Position numbers and translations under genes: made by a program. DNA of 64,000 nucleotides from Halocatena marina (lineage in GTDB: Archaea; Halobacteriota; Halobacteria; Halobacteriales; Haloarculaceae): positions 1,488,001 to 1,552,000 of the forward strand of contig NZ_CP109785.1 of assembly GCF_025913575.1 (NCBI RefSeq). Direction: 5' to 3'. The notes under the pieces were generated by a model. It searched no databases and was not told the origin of the DNA. It saw only the letters and a list, made by a program, of their open reading frames with translations. Of the stretch, positions 27,294 to 36,306 are shown in pieces; positions within the stretch are counted from its first letter, which is position 1; each line of letters begins with the position of its first letter.

Positions 27294-27416
27294 TTATTCG
27301 AAGGCCCGCTCTTCAATCCCCATACACGATCGACAGACCGTTCGATCACCGCGAGTCTGAACCTGCGATACAGGATATTTCTGTCTGCAGTCGTCACAGG
27401 TACATACTTTCTCCAT
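27294..27416 (-). CDS. Small four-cysteine zinc-finger protein (40 residues)
   Basis: A 40-codon gene starting at the ATG at 27416 (MEKVCTCDDCRQKY...). It has two Cys pairs, CDDC and CRSC, about 16 residues apart, with basic and acidic residues between, the plan of the many small zinc-finger proteins of haloarchaea. Such proteins bind nucleic acid or protein partners and affect adaptation. A longer frame upstream to 27488 lacks sensible content. It is isolated in AT-rich DNA, so I rate it as probable only. Confidence 0.5.
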   Translation of the reverse strand: MEKVCTCDDCRQKYPVSQVQTRGDRTVCRSCMGIEERAFE

Positions 27417-28157
27417 ACTAGTATGTTCAATCCGGCAGTCACTTATGTCTGTCCACAAACTGTCGTGTAGTTCCCGAGGAGTCCTCAATTCGGACCCGTT
27501 GACTGAGAGGAAGGCAGCGGGCTGTAGTTGTTTTACAAACTATTGGACTGCACGTGTCTCTACCAACTGAAATGGATCGGCATTCCCGACTATATTTAAT
27601 TTGTCAATTCTACATTTTATCGCTAGAAATTCAATGTCACCGTTGGACATTCCAAAAGAAATCCATCTATATCATATTCACATTATGTTTACTCGTCTGA
27701 CTGTATCGCATCAGTTTATATTGCTGTTTTATTATTGAAGCCTGAAGTTCTCATATTAATCTAGTATTGGTGCTTGAATCACATTCTATTGGTATATCGC
27801 TACAAAATCCACTATCTACACTATTTCTGCATTCGATAGGTATTATCATAGATATGATTTCTTCTGATGTATATAACCGATGTTTACTAACTGTCGCTCA
27901 ACGTAATGAGCCAATCAACAGGAGAATGCTCACCGCCATAGTGTCTTTTATAATTCAGAACCAGAAAGCGATTGGATGGGGGTTACCCACGGACCAAGGA
28001 TACTGCTCACTCGACGACGGACACAGAGGATAGAACACGAGACCACTGACACCCTGACCGCCGTCAGCGGAGAAAAAGTAGATTGAGATGATAGATGTTG
28101 TGACAAACCCATCCAATCGTACGATGGGTACTGCAATTTCGCGTAGTGGGTTTGCGA
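27417..28157. other. 741-bp AT-rich region downstream of the subtilase gene
   Basis: No gene supported. A plus-strand open frame at 27767-28033 has Ile/Ser-rich content that looks like chance. Confidence 0.4.
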
Positions 28158-29594
28158 TTACTTTCGGGCGCGTTTGATGAGACGTTTGAGATCTAGATGT
28201 CCTGCCCCATGATAGGTTTCACCACCGGGCGCACTGCTTGCTGTCTCTCTGATGAGCATTTCGATCTCCTCGACACTGGCAGTAGGTCGAAGCGAGCGGA
28301 TAAGTGCAACTGCTCCAGTGACTTGCGGAGCAGCCATCGAGGTGCCCGCTTTCCAGCCATAGCCCGCAACTGTATTTCCACTCGCGTCAGTCTTGTAGAT
28401 GGTCGAGTAGACAAGGTCTCGCTCTGCTCCTTCAACACCACCGTTGAGTGCTTCGAGGTCAGCGTTCCCGCCAGCAGCGCTGACATCAACCGCATTCCCG
28501 TAGTTCGTATAGAACGCAGGCTCAGTCGTTGGCTCCTCCAGTCGATTTCCTGTGAGCCACTTCTCTTCATTGTCGCTGTGCTTGCCGCCCCAACCACAGC
28601 CGATTGGACCTGTTGCGGAAACGCCGAAAATGCCCTTGACTTCAGTTGGGAGACTCAGCATATTTTCTTTGCTCATGTTGACTGAGTCGTTTCCTGCGGA
28701 GTTCACAAAGACCATACCTTTCGCGCGGACGTACTCAGTCAGCCGGCGATAAACCTCTTTGATTTCTAGTAGTTCGGGATGTTTCTCGATGTCGTAGTTT
28801 ATGTACCCAACGCTGAAGTTCGCAACATCACACCCTTTATCTGCCGCTGCAGCGAGCGCTGCGACCGTGTCTCCAGTCGTAGCCCCCTCTTCTTCGACCC
28901 CGGAGAACACACGATGCGCGACAATCTCGGTTTCGGGTGCAGTGCCAAGAACTCCACCATCGGGACCATTGTTACTATTCGTTGCAGCGATCGTTCCAGC
29001 GACGTGCGTACCATGATCACCAGCCCCATTCGGCCGCCAATCGTACTGATCCGTGGTGAAATTCTCTGAAAGCTCATCATTGACAACATCAGCGAGGTCG
29101 GGATGAGCGTCATAAACGCCGGTATCAACAACCGCTACACGGGATCCTGCCCCTTTCGTCGTATCGTGAATAAAAGTGCCACCACCAGGCTTATCAGTTA
29201 GATCGCCAACATTTTGGATGCGTTTGTCCCACTGATACTCGCTATTTTTTGGTGGACCATCGTGGTTGTGATTTCGATCACCTTCATCGACTGACGGTCC
29301 GCTGCGTTCGACCACTGGGCCTGCATCGTCTTGATACACCGTCAGATCCGGTGTGGTCGCTGCTGCGTCGCCGACCGAACTTGCATCGCCACGAGCCGCT
29401 AGCAGATCGATTTGGGAGATATCGTGAATGATTTCGATATCACTCGGCACGTCGGTGCGTGATACCTCTCGCAGATCGATGAGGAACCGTGTATTCTCAT
29501 TTGGAGTTCCTGTTGCGATGTTTGTACCCACGAGACCAGTTCCAAGAGCTACACCCGTCAATTGGAGGAATTTTCGTCTGTTATGGTTTGCCAT
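28158..29594 (-). CDS. Secreted subtilisin-family (S8) serine protease, halolysin-like
   Basis: A 478-residue exported protease. A Tat signal opens the protein (NHNRRKFLQLTGVALG), which is why I use the ATG at 29594. After a roughly 120-residue prodomain and linker, the catalytic triad is complete: Asp157 in VAVVDTGVYDAHPDL, His194 in DHGTHVAGTIAA, and Ser419 in GTSMAAPQVTGA, with the oxyanion Asn in NSAGND. It should fold in the cytoplasm, pass through Tat, and self-process outside. No C-terminal extension is present. It is monocistronic. Confidence 0.9.
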   Translation of the reverse strand: MANHNRRKFLQLTGVALGTGLVGTNIATGTPNENTRFLIDLREVSRTDVPSDIEIIHDISQIDLLAARGDASSVGDAAATTPDLTVYQDDAGPVVERSGPSVDEGDRNHNHDGPPKNSEYQWDKRIQNVGDLTDKPGGGTFIHDTTKGAGSRVAVVDTGVYDAHPDLADVVNDELSENFTTDQYDWRPNGAGDHGTHVAGTIAATNSNNGPDGGVLGTAPETEIVAHRVFSGVEEEGATTGDTVAALAAAADKGCDVANFSVGYINYDIEKHPELLEIKEVYRRLTEYVRAKGMVFVNSAGNDSVNMSKENMLSLPTEVKGIFGVSATGPIGCGWGGKHSDNEEKWLTGNRLEEPTTEPAFYTNYGNAVDVSAAGGNADLEALNGGVEGAERDLVYSTIYKTDASGNTVAGYGWKAGTSMAAPQVTGAVALIRSLRPTASVEEIEMLIRETASSAPGGETYHGAGHLDLKRLIKRARK

Positions 29595-29927
29595 TCCCAC
29601 TGTCAAGATGGATAACATTGTAATAAATCTTGTCGTATTTAATGGCAGTATTATTAAACATAAATGAGAAGAACAGATATGTCGTTGTCACTTTCCCATC
29701 GAGAGACGGACGGTCTATATTTGACTGTCGTTGTCGAGTTACGATACGACGAGCACAATGAAGTACTCAAAATCTACTCTGTCCAGACAATGTATTGATA
29801 AATGTCTATGCGAACAGAGTGGTTCTGTTCTCGGTTCTCAACGTCGCTGTACACGGTTGCTACACTACTAACATTGATCCGTCCTGTACCGACGGACGTG
29901 GTTTATGCCGATGGTTTCAGTGCTGCT
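29595..29927. other. 333-bp intergenic region
   Basis: Contains the promoter of the subtilase gene (minus strand, AT-rich near 29600-29670) and the downstream side of the histone-fold gene. No further gene seen. Confidence 0.4.
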
Positions 29928-30092
29928 TTAGAGGTCGCGTGCCTGGACAGTTTTGCGGTTATTGTCAGAGGCACGTCGAGCCGCATCTTCGATGAGGTTG
30001 TGGACTTCCTCATCGAGAGCGTCATAAAAGTCAGCTGAGACGTTGGCGTCGGTTGAATCTCTAACTCCAGCTTTGACAATAAGATCTGCCAT
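29928..30092 (-). CDS. Very small histone-fold protein, DUF1931-like (54 residues)
   Basis: A 54-codon gene beginning MADLIVKAGVRDSTDANVS at 30092 and ending in RKTVQARDL with TAA. The content closely matches the single-histone-fold DUF1931 proteins common in haloarchaea: an N-terminal strand and helix, a central helix DFYDALDEEVHNLIEDAARR, and a final R-K-T-V-x-x-R-D-L block like the C-terminal histone helix and loop. They probably pair to make DNA-binding units or act as accessory chromatin or stress proteins. The gene is monocistronic and lies between the subtilase and an OB-fold gene. Confidence 0.8.
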   Translation of the reverse strand: MADLIVKAGVRDSTDANVSADFYDALDEEVHNLIEDAARRASDNNRKTVQARDL

Positions 30093-30329
30093 AGACGCAT
30101 TTCTCCCGTCACTATGGCTTAAAGCTATTGATTTCGTTGCCTGGTGGTTCGATCACAATCGATAATCGAATGATCATTCGTGTACGTTATCAAGTACAGT
30201 ACACAATATCAGTGAAGTATGACTATTTGATGTGCTGAATCGGTTCACAAAGCAACGGACGTGGGATTCGTGTCGCGCTCATGTATGATAGAGCTCATCC
30301 TTTCGCCGGTTGCTGTGTATCCGCCGAAC

Positions 30330-30818
30330 TCAACTCAGCACGAGATAACCGCCGAACAGCAACAGTATCAAGAACAATCCAACAAGGACGATCAACACGA
30401 ACATCGGAATCTTCTCGTAAAACCGTTGAGGGCGGTTTTCTTCGATAACGACGACGTTTGTGGCTTCAATCGAGCAGTAGTTCTTTGGCGCATGGAACCC
30501 GACGTCGCCAGTGATCGCGACCTTCATTCCTTCTTCGAGATCAGTCGTGACAGACGACCGTCGCTGTTCGAAGATTACACAGTGGAGGGGCGTATTCCGA
30601 TGAACGATGTCGAAGTGAACGTGATTTTCCTTGATAAAGTAATTGGAGACCACTCCAACCACATAGTCGTACCGATGGAGGGAACTGGTCTCGTCAACCG
30701 CGGCTTCAATCTCATCAGCGAGCGTATCTGAGAACGTGACCTGTTCACTATCGAGCGTGTTTTGTAACGATGCAAGCTCTCCAGTTGCTTGGTTCTCTGT
30801 CTGAGATTCGACACCCAT
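30330..30818 (-). CDS. Membrane-anchored OB-fold protein resembling the exonuclease VII large-subunit N-terminal domain
   Basis: A 162-residue protein from the ATG at 30818. Residues about 48-122 form one OB fold with the XseA/tRNA_anti pattern: VVGVVSNYFIKENHVHFDIV, then LHCVIFEQRRSSV, and GMKVAITGDVGFHAP. The C-terminal 30 residues are a single hydrophobic helix (FVLIVLVGLFLILLLFGGYL). No nuclease domain follows, so this is not a complete exonuclease VII subunit. It may tether single-stranded nucleic acid or a protein partner to the membrane. Topology is not clear; the OB fold would be inside if the tail is a C-terminal anchor. Confidence 0.65.
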   Translation of the reverse strand: MGVESQTENQATGELASLQNTLDSEQVTFSDTLADEIEAAVDETSSLHRYDYVVGVVSNYFIKENHVHFDIVHRNTPLHCVIFEQRRSSVTTDLEEGMKVAITGDVGFHAPKNYCSIEATNVVVIEENRPQRFYEKIPMFVLIVLVGLFLILLLFGGYLVLS

Positions 30819-30993
30819 TGATTCCAAATATAATATCTATGTGTAAAAACCCATTGGGGACGTACCACCAGAAATCGAATTCATATCTTCACCGATTCGC
30901 TCACGGCTAGTACAAGCAGTACCCAAGGCGTACTCGGCGAGATGGAACAAATGCTCATATGATGGTTGAGTAGTATTACATAAGTCACTGTCA

Positions 30994-31393
30994 TCAGTCG
31001 GTAGTATGTCGACGACAGTAGCAGACCTCGATGAACCGAGCGTTGTTCCCGAACTGACCGCATTCCAACTTCGAATCCTCACTATCCTCTCCGAAGAGGC
31101 GCGCTACGGACTGGCGATCAAGCGCGAACTCGAGGCGTACTACGACTCGGAGGTCAACCACGGTCGACTCTACCCCAACCTCGACGATCTCGTCGAAATG
31201 GGACTCGTCGAGAAAAGCGAACTCGATAAGCGAACCAACGAATACGCACTCACCGAGAACGGTCACGATGCCATCGTCACCCAACTCTCGTGGGTGTTCT
31301 CACAGTTCGTCACCGATGACAGCCGCGCTCAAGAGATCAAGGACCTCGTCAACGCAGTCCAGTAGTCAAACATCCTCTTCTCTCAAAGGTCCA
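30994..31393 (+). repeat. Inverted duplication unit, copy 2 (PadR gene and flanks)
   Basis: Partner of the unit at 21274-21673, in opposite orientation. The 28 bases after the stop codon match base for base, and the start context TAGTATGTCGACGACAGT is shared. About 9.3 kb lies between the copies. Confidence 0.8.
31006..31365 (+). CDS. PadR-family winged-helix regulator (copy 2)
   Basis: A 119-residue PadR protein. From about residue 30 onward it is almost identical to the copy at 21302-21661 (shared YGLAIKRELEAYYDSE, GRLYPNLDDLVEMGLVEKSE and the tail RAQEIKDLVNAVQ). The changes cluster in the first 30 residues (DLDEPSVVPELTAFQLR against DTDELGIAPELSAFQQR) and near residues 91-103. Identical recognition helices imply the two bind the same operator. 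No exporter gene is directly adjacent. Confidence 0.9.
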   Translation: MSTTVADLDEPSVVPELTAFQLRILTILSEEARYGLAIKRELEAYYDSEVNHGRLYPNLDDLVEMGLVEKSELDKRTNEYALTENGHDAIVTQLSWVFSQFVTDDSRAQEIKDLVNAVQ

Positions 31394-31679
31394 TCATAGG
31401 ACACGACGCCAGTGTGTTCGTCGTGTTCGTGGGTTCTACGCGCGTGAGCTGTCAAGACGGTACTTCACAATAAATGAGATTGATGATAATGATATGACTA
31501 TTTTGTATTAGCTAGTGATGATTGAGTAGTGCTTACAAATACAGTCGATTCGAATGGTAGTGTACGACAATACTGAGTACGAGCAGATCGAATAAGAGAC
31601 ATGGAATCAGAAACATTGATTCTAGCCAGTGGACTGATTCCCAGTTCAAGCACGATCTGTGAGCACGTAGCACGATCAC
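31366..31679. other. 314-bp intergenic region after PadR copy 2
   Basis: The first 28 bases belong to the duplicated unit. The rest, up to the small frame at 31680, shows no gene I can support. Confidence 0.4.
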
Positions 31680-31877
31680 ATGAGCGATGGTACGATAACC
31701 ACGACGGTCTCATCAATCGGTTCGACGCACTCGAAGAATTTGAGCGAGGAGACAGGCAGCCGAAATTCACACGAACACGTCACTGTGAAAACGCCAGCAA
31801 AGGCAGATGGAGCTCCGAAAAAACATCTAATCGAGAACAAACCGAAGTCAACACCTGACAGTTCACTACCACTATGA
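31680..31877 (+). CDS. Small hydrophilic protein overlapping the uvsE start (uncertain)
   Basis: A 65-codon frame of Ser, Thr, Lys and Pro-rich composition with no predicted fold, which ends with TGA inside an ATGA overlap with the uvsE start at 31874. The overlap is what makes it worth listing, since it would couple translation. Its composition is not strongly haloarchaeal, so chance is a real alternative. Confidence 0.3.
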   Translation: MSDGTITTTVSSIGSTHSKNLSEETGSRNSHEHVTVKTPAKADGAPKKHLIENKPKSTPDSSLPL

Positions 31878-32791
31878 CGCGCTACGGCTATGCGGTCGAG
31901 AACGTCACCCTCCGGAAAGAAGGTATTCGAACGAATCGAGGGATGCAGAAAGCTACGTTCGAAGAGCGTGGACTCGACTACGCCGGAAAGCTCACAGAAC
32001 AAAACTGTCGTGATCTCAAGCGCATCATTGTGTGGAACCACAATCATGATATCTACTACTATCGGATTACCTCCGATCTCATCCCGTGGTTTGATCAGTA
32101 CGAACTCGACGATTTGCCAAATACTGAGATAATCAAACATCACCTCGCAGAAGTCGGGAGGTTCGCGTGCAAGCACGATATCCGTCTCACATTCCATCCG
32201 AGCCACTTTGTGAAACTAGCAAGTCCCGATGAATCTGTCGTCGAGCGGTCGGTGACGGATTTAGAGAATCACGGTACGATATTCGATGTGATGGGACTCT
32301 CACAGACACCGTACAACGCGATCGACATCCACATCGGCGCGCACTACGGCGACAAAGAAGCAACCGGCAGGCGTTTTTGTAAACATTTCGAGCAACTCTC
32401 ACCAGCAGTGCAGAAACGATTGACAGTCGAGAACGACGACACTGAATCACTCTGGAGTGTTCCAGAGCTGATCGACGCGGTGTATGATCGTATTGGAATC
32501 CCGATCACATACGATGATCTCCATCATCAGTTCACGAGCCGGCGACTGACGCGCTGCGAAGCGCTCAGACGCGCGACTAAAACGTGGGAGACGACACCAA
32601 TCATCCACTACAGCGAATCTCGACGCCTGCACAGGGCTGATTCCTCGATCCGACCCCAAAGCCACAGCGACTACATCACAGGACCAATCCGTACCTACGG
32701 AACGGATGCCGACGTAATGATCGAAGCAAAACAAAAGGAGCTGGCGGTACTCCGCTATCGTGACGCCAATTCATCGACAGGATCGAATTAA
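31874..32791 (+). CDS. uvsE: UV damage endonuclease UvsE/UVDE
   Basis: A 305-residue TIM-barrel endonuclease of the UVDE family, which nicks DNA 5' to UV photoproducts and starts a repair route separate from UvrABC. Typical segments are present: RYGYAVENVTL at the start, LKRIIVWNHNHDIYYYRITS (about 50-68), RLTFHPSHFVKLASP with metal His residues, IDIHIGAHYGDKE, LTVENDDTESLWS, and ITYDDLHHQF, then IIHYSESR near the end. Length and motif order are normal, so it should be active. Useful in a high-light, high-salt habitat. Confidence 0.9.
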   Translation: MTRYGYAVENVTLRKEGIRTNRGMQKATFEERGLDYAGKLTEQNCRDLKRIIVWNHNHDIYYYRITSDLIPWFDQYELDDLPNTEIIKHHLAEVGRFACKHDIRLTFHPSHFVKLASPDESVVERSVTDLENHGTIFDVMGLSQTPYNAIDIHIGAHYGDKEATGRRFCKHFEQLSPAVQKRLTVENDDTESLWSVPELIDAVYDRIGIPITYDDLHHQFTSRRLTRCEALRRATKTWETTPIIHYSESRRLHRADSSIRPQSHSDYITGPIRTYGTDADVMIEAKQKELAVLRYRDANSSTGSN

Positions 32792-32850
32792 ATATTAACG
32801 AACCGATATTTGAGAGGTCTACTCAATCAGCGTCAATCTGTCTCAGTTGG

Positions 32851-33401
32851 CTATTCTGACAACCAGCTGTAGTAGTCGTGACTCTCTGCGAGTCGTCGCT
32901 GAACTGCGTCAACATCGCCGGGTGTGATCTGTTCGAAGAACTCTCGGTCACTCTGTCGAAGACGTGCAATTTTTTCAGCAGAATTCGCAGAATCGTCTGT
33001 CTCGATACAGTGAGACGTGTCGATTCTGTGCTCGTCGCCAAAACACTGTCTGAATATGTACTTTGCTCGGTTTGCGTGAACACACGAACTAACGAGATAG
33101 ATATCTTCAACAGTACCATCAATAGAATCGACGATTCGGCGGGTGAAGTATCCGTTTCCTTTTGTGTCTTGCGCGTTGTCGTCCAAGCGTATCTTTTTCG
33201 GGGGGATCCCACGTTCAGTGGCATAGTCTCGCATCGCTTACACTCCGCTCTTTGAACATCGGGATTTGTCCGTCCTCCTGTGAATATTAGATATGGCGCA
33301 TCTGTACTTCGGTACACTTCGATACTTGTATCCACACGCTGTTGAAGATGCAGATGAAGGGAATCAGATCGAAGACGTTGTCCAAGCGTAACGACAACCA
33401 T
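32851..33401 (-). pseudogene. YdcF/SanA-like (DUF218) protein gene with a one-base frameshift
   Basis: The N-terminal part (from 33401) reads VVVTLGQRLRSDSLHLH, then YRSTDAPYLIFTGGRTNPDVQRAEC in one frame, and the family's next block MRDYATERGIPPKKIRLDD, then DTKGNGYFTRRIV continues from 33234 in another frame to a stop at 32851. Restoring one base near 33240 joins them as ...AEC(E)AMRDYATERG, the usual YdcF wording. The family has an Asp/Gly-rich Rossmann-like core and is linked to envelope metabolism in bacteria. Either a recent inactivation or a sequencing error. Confidence 0.7.
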
Positions 33402-33547
33402 GAACAGTACTGAACCTCATAACACAAGTAGACGTGGATAGGTTACCCACTGTGAGCGGATTTCGAACTGGTGTTCGCTGTCTATTCGACGATACGCCAT
33501 CATCTCCCATCCGATAATTTTTAAATTTGGGCTGATATTGTAATTTG

Positions 33548-34534
33548 ATGAATTGGGCGTTTGTCCGATACTTGCACGTGAAAATGGTCGTGTTGCTCTT
33601 TCTGATAAGTGTGTCTGGTCTCGCGGCAGCGATAGCTACTGGGTTCATCGTCTGTCTTGCGGGACTCTCGCTGCTTTTACTCGTCCCAAATCCGTCCCAG
33701 CTACTCAGGGCACCCGTTATTGTCATAAGCGTTGGTATCGCAACTAGCGGCGTCATTGGGGTGGTGCTCTGGAGTGAGCGAAACGCAACAGAGCACGCTA
33801 TTGCGACTGTTAATGCTCGACCCATGAAAGATGAATATCCCCAGACACGTGCGCTCGTCCAGTCGCTCGCCCAGCAAGCCGACGTACCGATGCCTACTCT
33901 CTTTGTCGCTCAGACACAGACGCCATTATCAATGACAACTGGGGTTCGTCCGAGCAGTGCTCAAGTTATCGTGAGTGAAGCCCTTCTGAATTCACTTCCT
34001 GATGAGGAGCTTGAGGCTGTTTTTGCTCACGAACTCGCCCATATCAAAAACCGCGATGTTGCTGTGATGACCGTCGCAGCTCTTCCGTTCGGTGCTGCTC
34101 AGCGAGTCCTCGAACTGCTGTTCGGACCGACCACCGGTGTAAAACACGGTGAACCGAGTCGTGCGAGTTACGCCGATCACCTCGTGGCACTTGGTCTCTT
34201 CTTCGTTTTTCCGGTCTGGATATTCGCACACTTGCTGACGGCATCATTCTCACGAACACGTGAGTTCACCGCTGATCGAGGAGCCGTCGCCATCACTGGT
34301 AATCCAGCTGCGCTTGCAGTTGCCCTTGAGCGCATTGATATGGCGCTTGCTGACCGTCCGTCGTCCGATCTCAGACGTATAGAGATTGCTGCTTTCGCTA
34401 TCATCGAACCACCTTTCTCGACTCCGCAGGGACTGCTTCCTATCCGATCTCTACTACGGCGTGCGTTCGCTACGCATCCACCGACAGCTGAGCGTATTGA
34501 GCGTATTCAAGCACTGCGAACCCAATGCGATTGA
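33548..34534 (+). CDS. M48-family membrane zinc metalloprotease, HtpX-like
   Basis: A 328-residue protease from the ATG at 33548. Two N-terminal hydrophobic helices (about 12-75) precede the catalytic domain, where HELAH (161-165) gives the zinc-binding HExxH; the following NRD and TREFTADRGAV supply the third ligand region (E in EFTADR). Two further hydrophobic segments flank the domain. HtpX proteases clear misfolded membrane proteins during stress. The gene is monocistronic. Confidence 0.9.
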   Translation: MNWAFVRYLHVKMVVLLFLISVSGLAAAIATGFIVCLAGLSLLLLVPNPSQLLRAPVIVISVGIATSGVIGVVLWSERNATEHAIATVNARPMKDEYPQTRALVQSLAQQADVPMPTLFVAQTQTPLSMTTGVRPSSAQVIVSEALLNSLPDEELEAVFAHELAHIKNRDVAVMTVAALPFGAAQRVLELLFGPTTGVKHGEPSRASYADHLVALGLFFVFPVWIFAHLLTASFSRTREFTADRGAVAITGNPAALAVALERIDMALADRPSSDLRRIEIAAFAIIEPPFSTPQGLLPIRSLLRRAFATHPPTAERIERIQALRTQCD

Positions 34535-34705
34535 TACTAGCTACGAACCCACTGGAAGAGTACCTCACAGATCTGCCTCTTCAAAAGTGTCATATATTCA
34601 TTGATTAGTACGACCTTGATCAACCGACTCCGGTGCGCGAACGGGAGAGTAGCAGTTACCGCTAGAGGTTTAATACAGATTCGACCGTTTTTGCCAGTAT
34701 TGTAA

Positions 34706-35869
34706 ATGAGTACAACCGATCCACCAGTAAATACATCGTCAAGTGTAGACGATCGAGAACAATCCGTAACTCCACTCGAACTGTTTTTCGATCTCGTGTT
34801 CGTGTTTGCGTTCACGCAGGTGACGGGCTTTCTCATCCATCATCTCACGTGGACTGGACTCGCACAGAGCGCCGCATTGTTGGGCGTGTTGTGGTGGGCG
34901 TGGGTTTGTTACTCGTGGTTGACAGGTGTTGTCAACGCAGAGGAGGTAATGTCCGCTCGGCTCGTGGTGCTGGCTGCGATGGCAGCAATGCTCATCGTCG
35001 CACTTGCCGTTCCCGACGCCTTCGGTGATGATGCAGTACTGTTCGGCATCGCGTACTTCATCGTCAGATTCCTACACATCGTTCTCTACATCGTCGTCGC
35101 ACCGGCAGAAACACAAACCGCGGTCCGTCGCATTGCACCGGGATTCCTCGGTGGACCTGCACTCCTCGTCCTTGCTGGGTTCTTCGATGGATCAGTTCAG
35201 GCTATCCTGTGGATCCTCGCTATTGTCATCGATTACGGCATCGTGTTTATCCGTGGGGTTGAGGGCTTTCACGTTCACGTCGAACACTTCGTTGAGCGCC
35301 ACCGCCTCATCATGATCATCGCTCTCGGCGAGTCGCTCATCGCGATTGGTATCGGGGCAGGGGGAATTCCACTGACTCTGACAGTTATCGGAGCTGCGCT
35401 GCTCGGTATTATTCTCGTGATCGCGTTGTGGTGGCTCTATTTCGATTACATTGTTCTTGCTGCCGAGAACCGCCTCAGCAAGGAGATTGGCACTGCTCGG
35501 GCCGTCATGGCCAGAGACTCGTACAGCTACATTCATCTACTGATCGTTGGGAGCATCATCTTTGTCGCGGTGGGGATTGAACAAACCATTGCTCACGTTG
35601 GCGAGCCGCTTGCGCTGATTCCAGCCATTGCATTTTGTGGTGGATGTGGCCTGTACTTGCTTGGTCACACCGCGTTCCGATTCCGCGACCATCGAACAGT
35701 CAGTTATCTCCGACTCGGCGTTGGTATCGTGGCTGTTGTACTGATACCAGTAGCCCTCCAGATACCAGCGCTCGCGGCACTGGCACTGCTTACCGCCTTA
35801 CTCGTAGGACTCACAGTGTACGAGACGCTCTGGTCCGAACACCGGAATCGACTACGGAGCACAAAGTAG
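34706..35869 (+). CDS. LtrA-family (low temperature requirement A) membrane protein
   Basis: A 387-residue protein with about 11-12 hydrophobic helices. The hallmark segment TPLELFFDLVFVFAFTQVTG (about 22-41) and IALGESLIAIGIG in the middle define the LtrA family. The biochemical function is unknown; the Listeria member was found in cold-sensitive mutants. It starts with a 20-residue hydrophilic leader and is monocistronic. Confidence 0.85.
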   Translation: MSTTDPPVNTSSSVDDREQSVTPLELFFDLVFVFAFTQVTGFLIHHLTWTGLAQSAALLGVLWWAWVCYSWLTGVVNAEEVMSARLVVLAAMAAMLIVALAVPDAFGDDAVLFGIAYFIVRFLHIVLYIVVAPAETQTAVRRIAPGFLGGPALLVLAGFFDGSVQAILWILAIVIDYGIVFIRGVEGFHVHVEHFVERHRLIMIIALGESLIAIGIGAGGIPLTLTVIGAALLGIILVIALWWLYFDYIVLAAENRLSKEIGTARAVMARDSYSYIHLLIVGSIIFVAVGIEQTIAHVGEPLALIPAIAFCGGCGLYLLGHTAFRFRDHRTVSYLRLGVGIVAVVLIPVALQIPALAALALLTALLVGLTVYETLWSEHRNRLRSTK

Positions 35870-35966
35870 AATCAGGTCAGTAATTGATCGAGTCGGACTT
35901 ACTGACACTTCTCGTGATGTCACCGTTCTCCATCGTGTACAGTGTCTCCCGGCGCTGGCGCACTGT

Positions 35967-36254
35967 CTATTCACTGGCGTCAACAGTTAGTTGTTCAGTT
36001 GGTTCAGTCTCTATTGCTTCTTGACACACGATAATGTCGTGAGAGGGGAGCCGTGGGTCGTATCGACGGAGAGCAGTTCGATACTGTTTGGTCGTCCACG
36101 CTGCTGCGCGCGCAGTCGGTCGGCTTTCGAATCGAAGCCCTGTGGTCGGAACGGGCTGCGATCCAGTACGTCCACAGATGAGATAGAACGCTCCATCTTC
36201 GTTCGAAAGTGCCTCAATCTGTTCGCGGAGGTCAACAAGCGTCGTTTCAATCAT
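35967..36254 (-). CDS. Small haloarchaeal protein, DUF7552-like
   Basis: A 95-residue soluble protein with LREQIEALSNEDGAFYLICG, then TGSQPVPTTGLRFESRPTA, and RTALRRYDPRLPSHDIIVC, the pattern of a short conserved haloarchaeal family that I know as DUF7552. No reaction is known. The gene follows the broken binding-protein gene on the same strand by about 50 bp. Confidence 0.65.
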   Translation of the reverse strand: MIETTLVDLREQIEALSNEDGAFYLICGRTGSQPVPTTGLRFESRPTARAAAWTTKQYRTALRRYDPRLPSHDIIVCQEAIETEPTEQLTVDASE

Positions 36255-36306
36255 TCGTGCCGCTCTGAACCCGCTGTTGGCAGGATATTTTCAGTTCGTT
36301 CCATTG

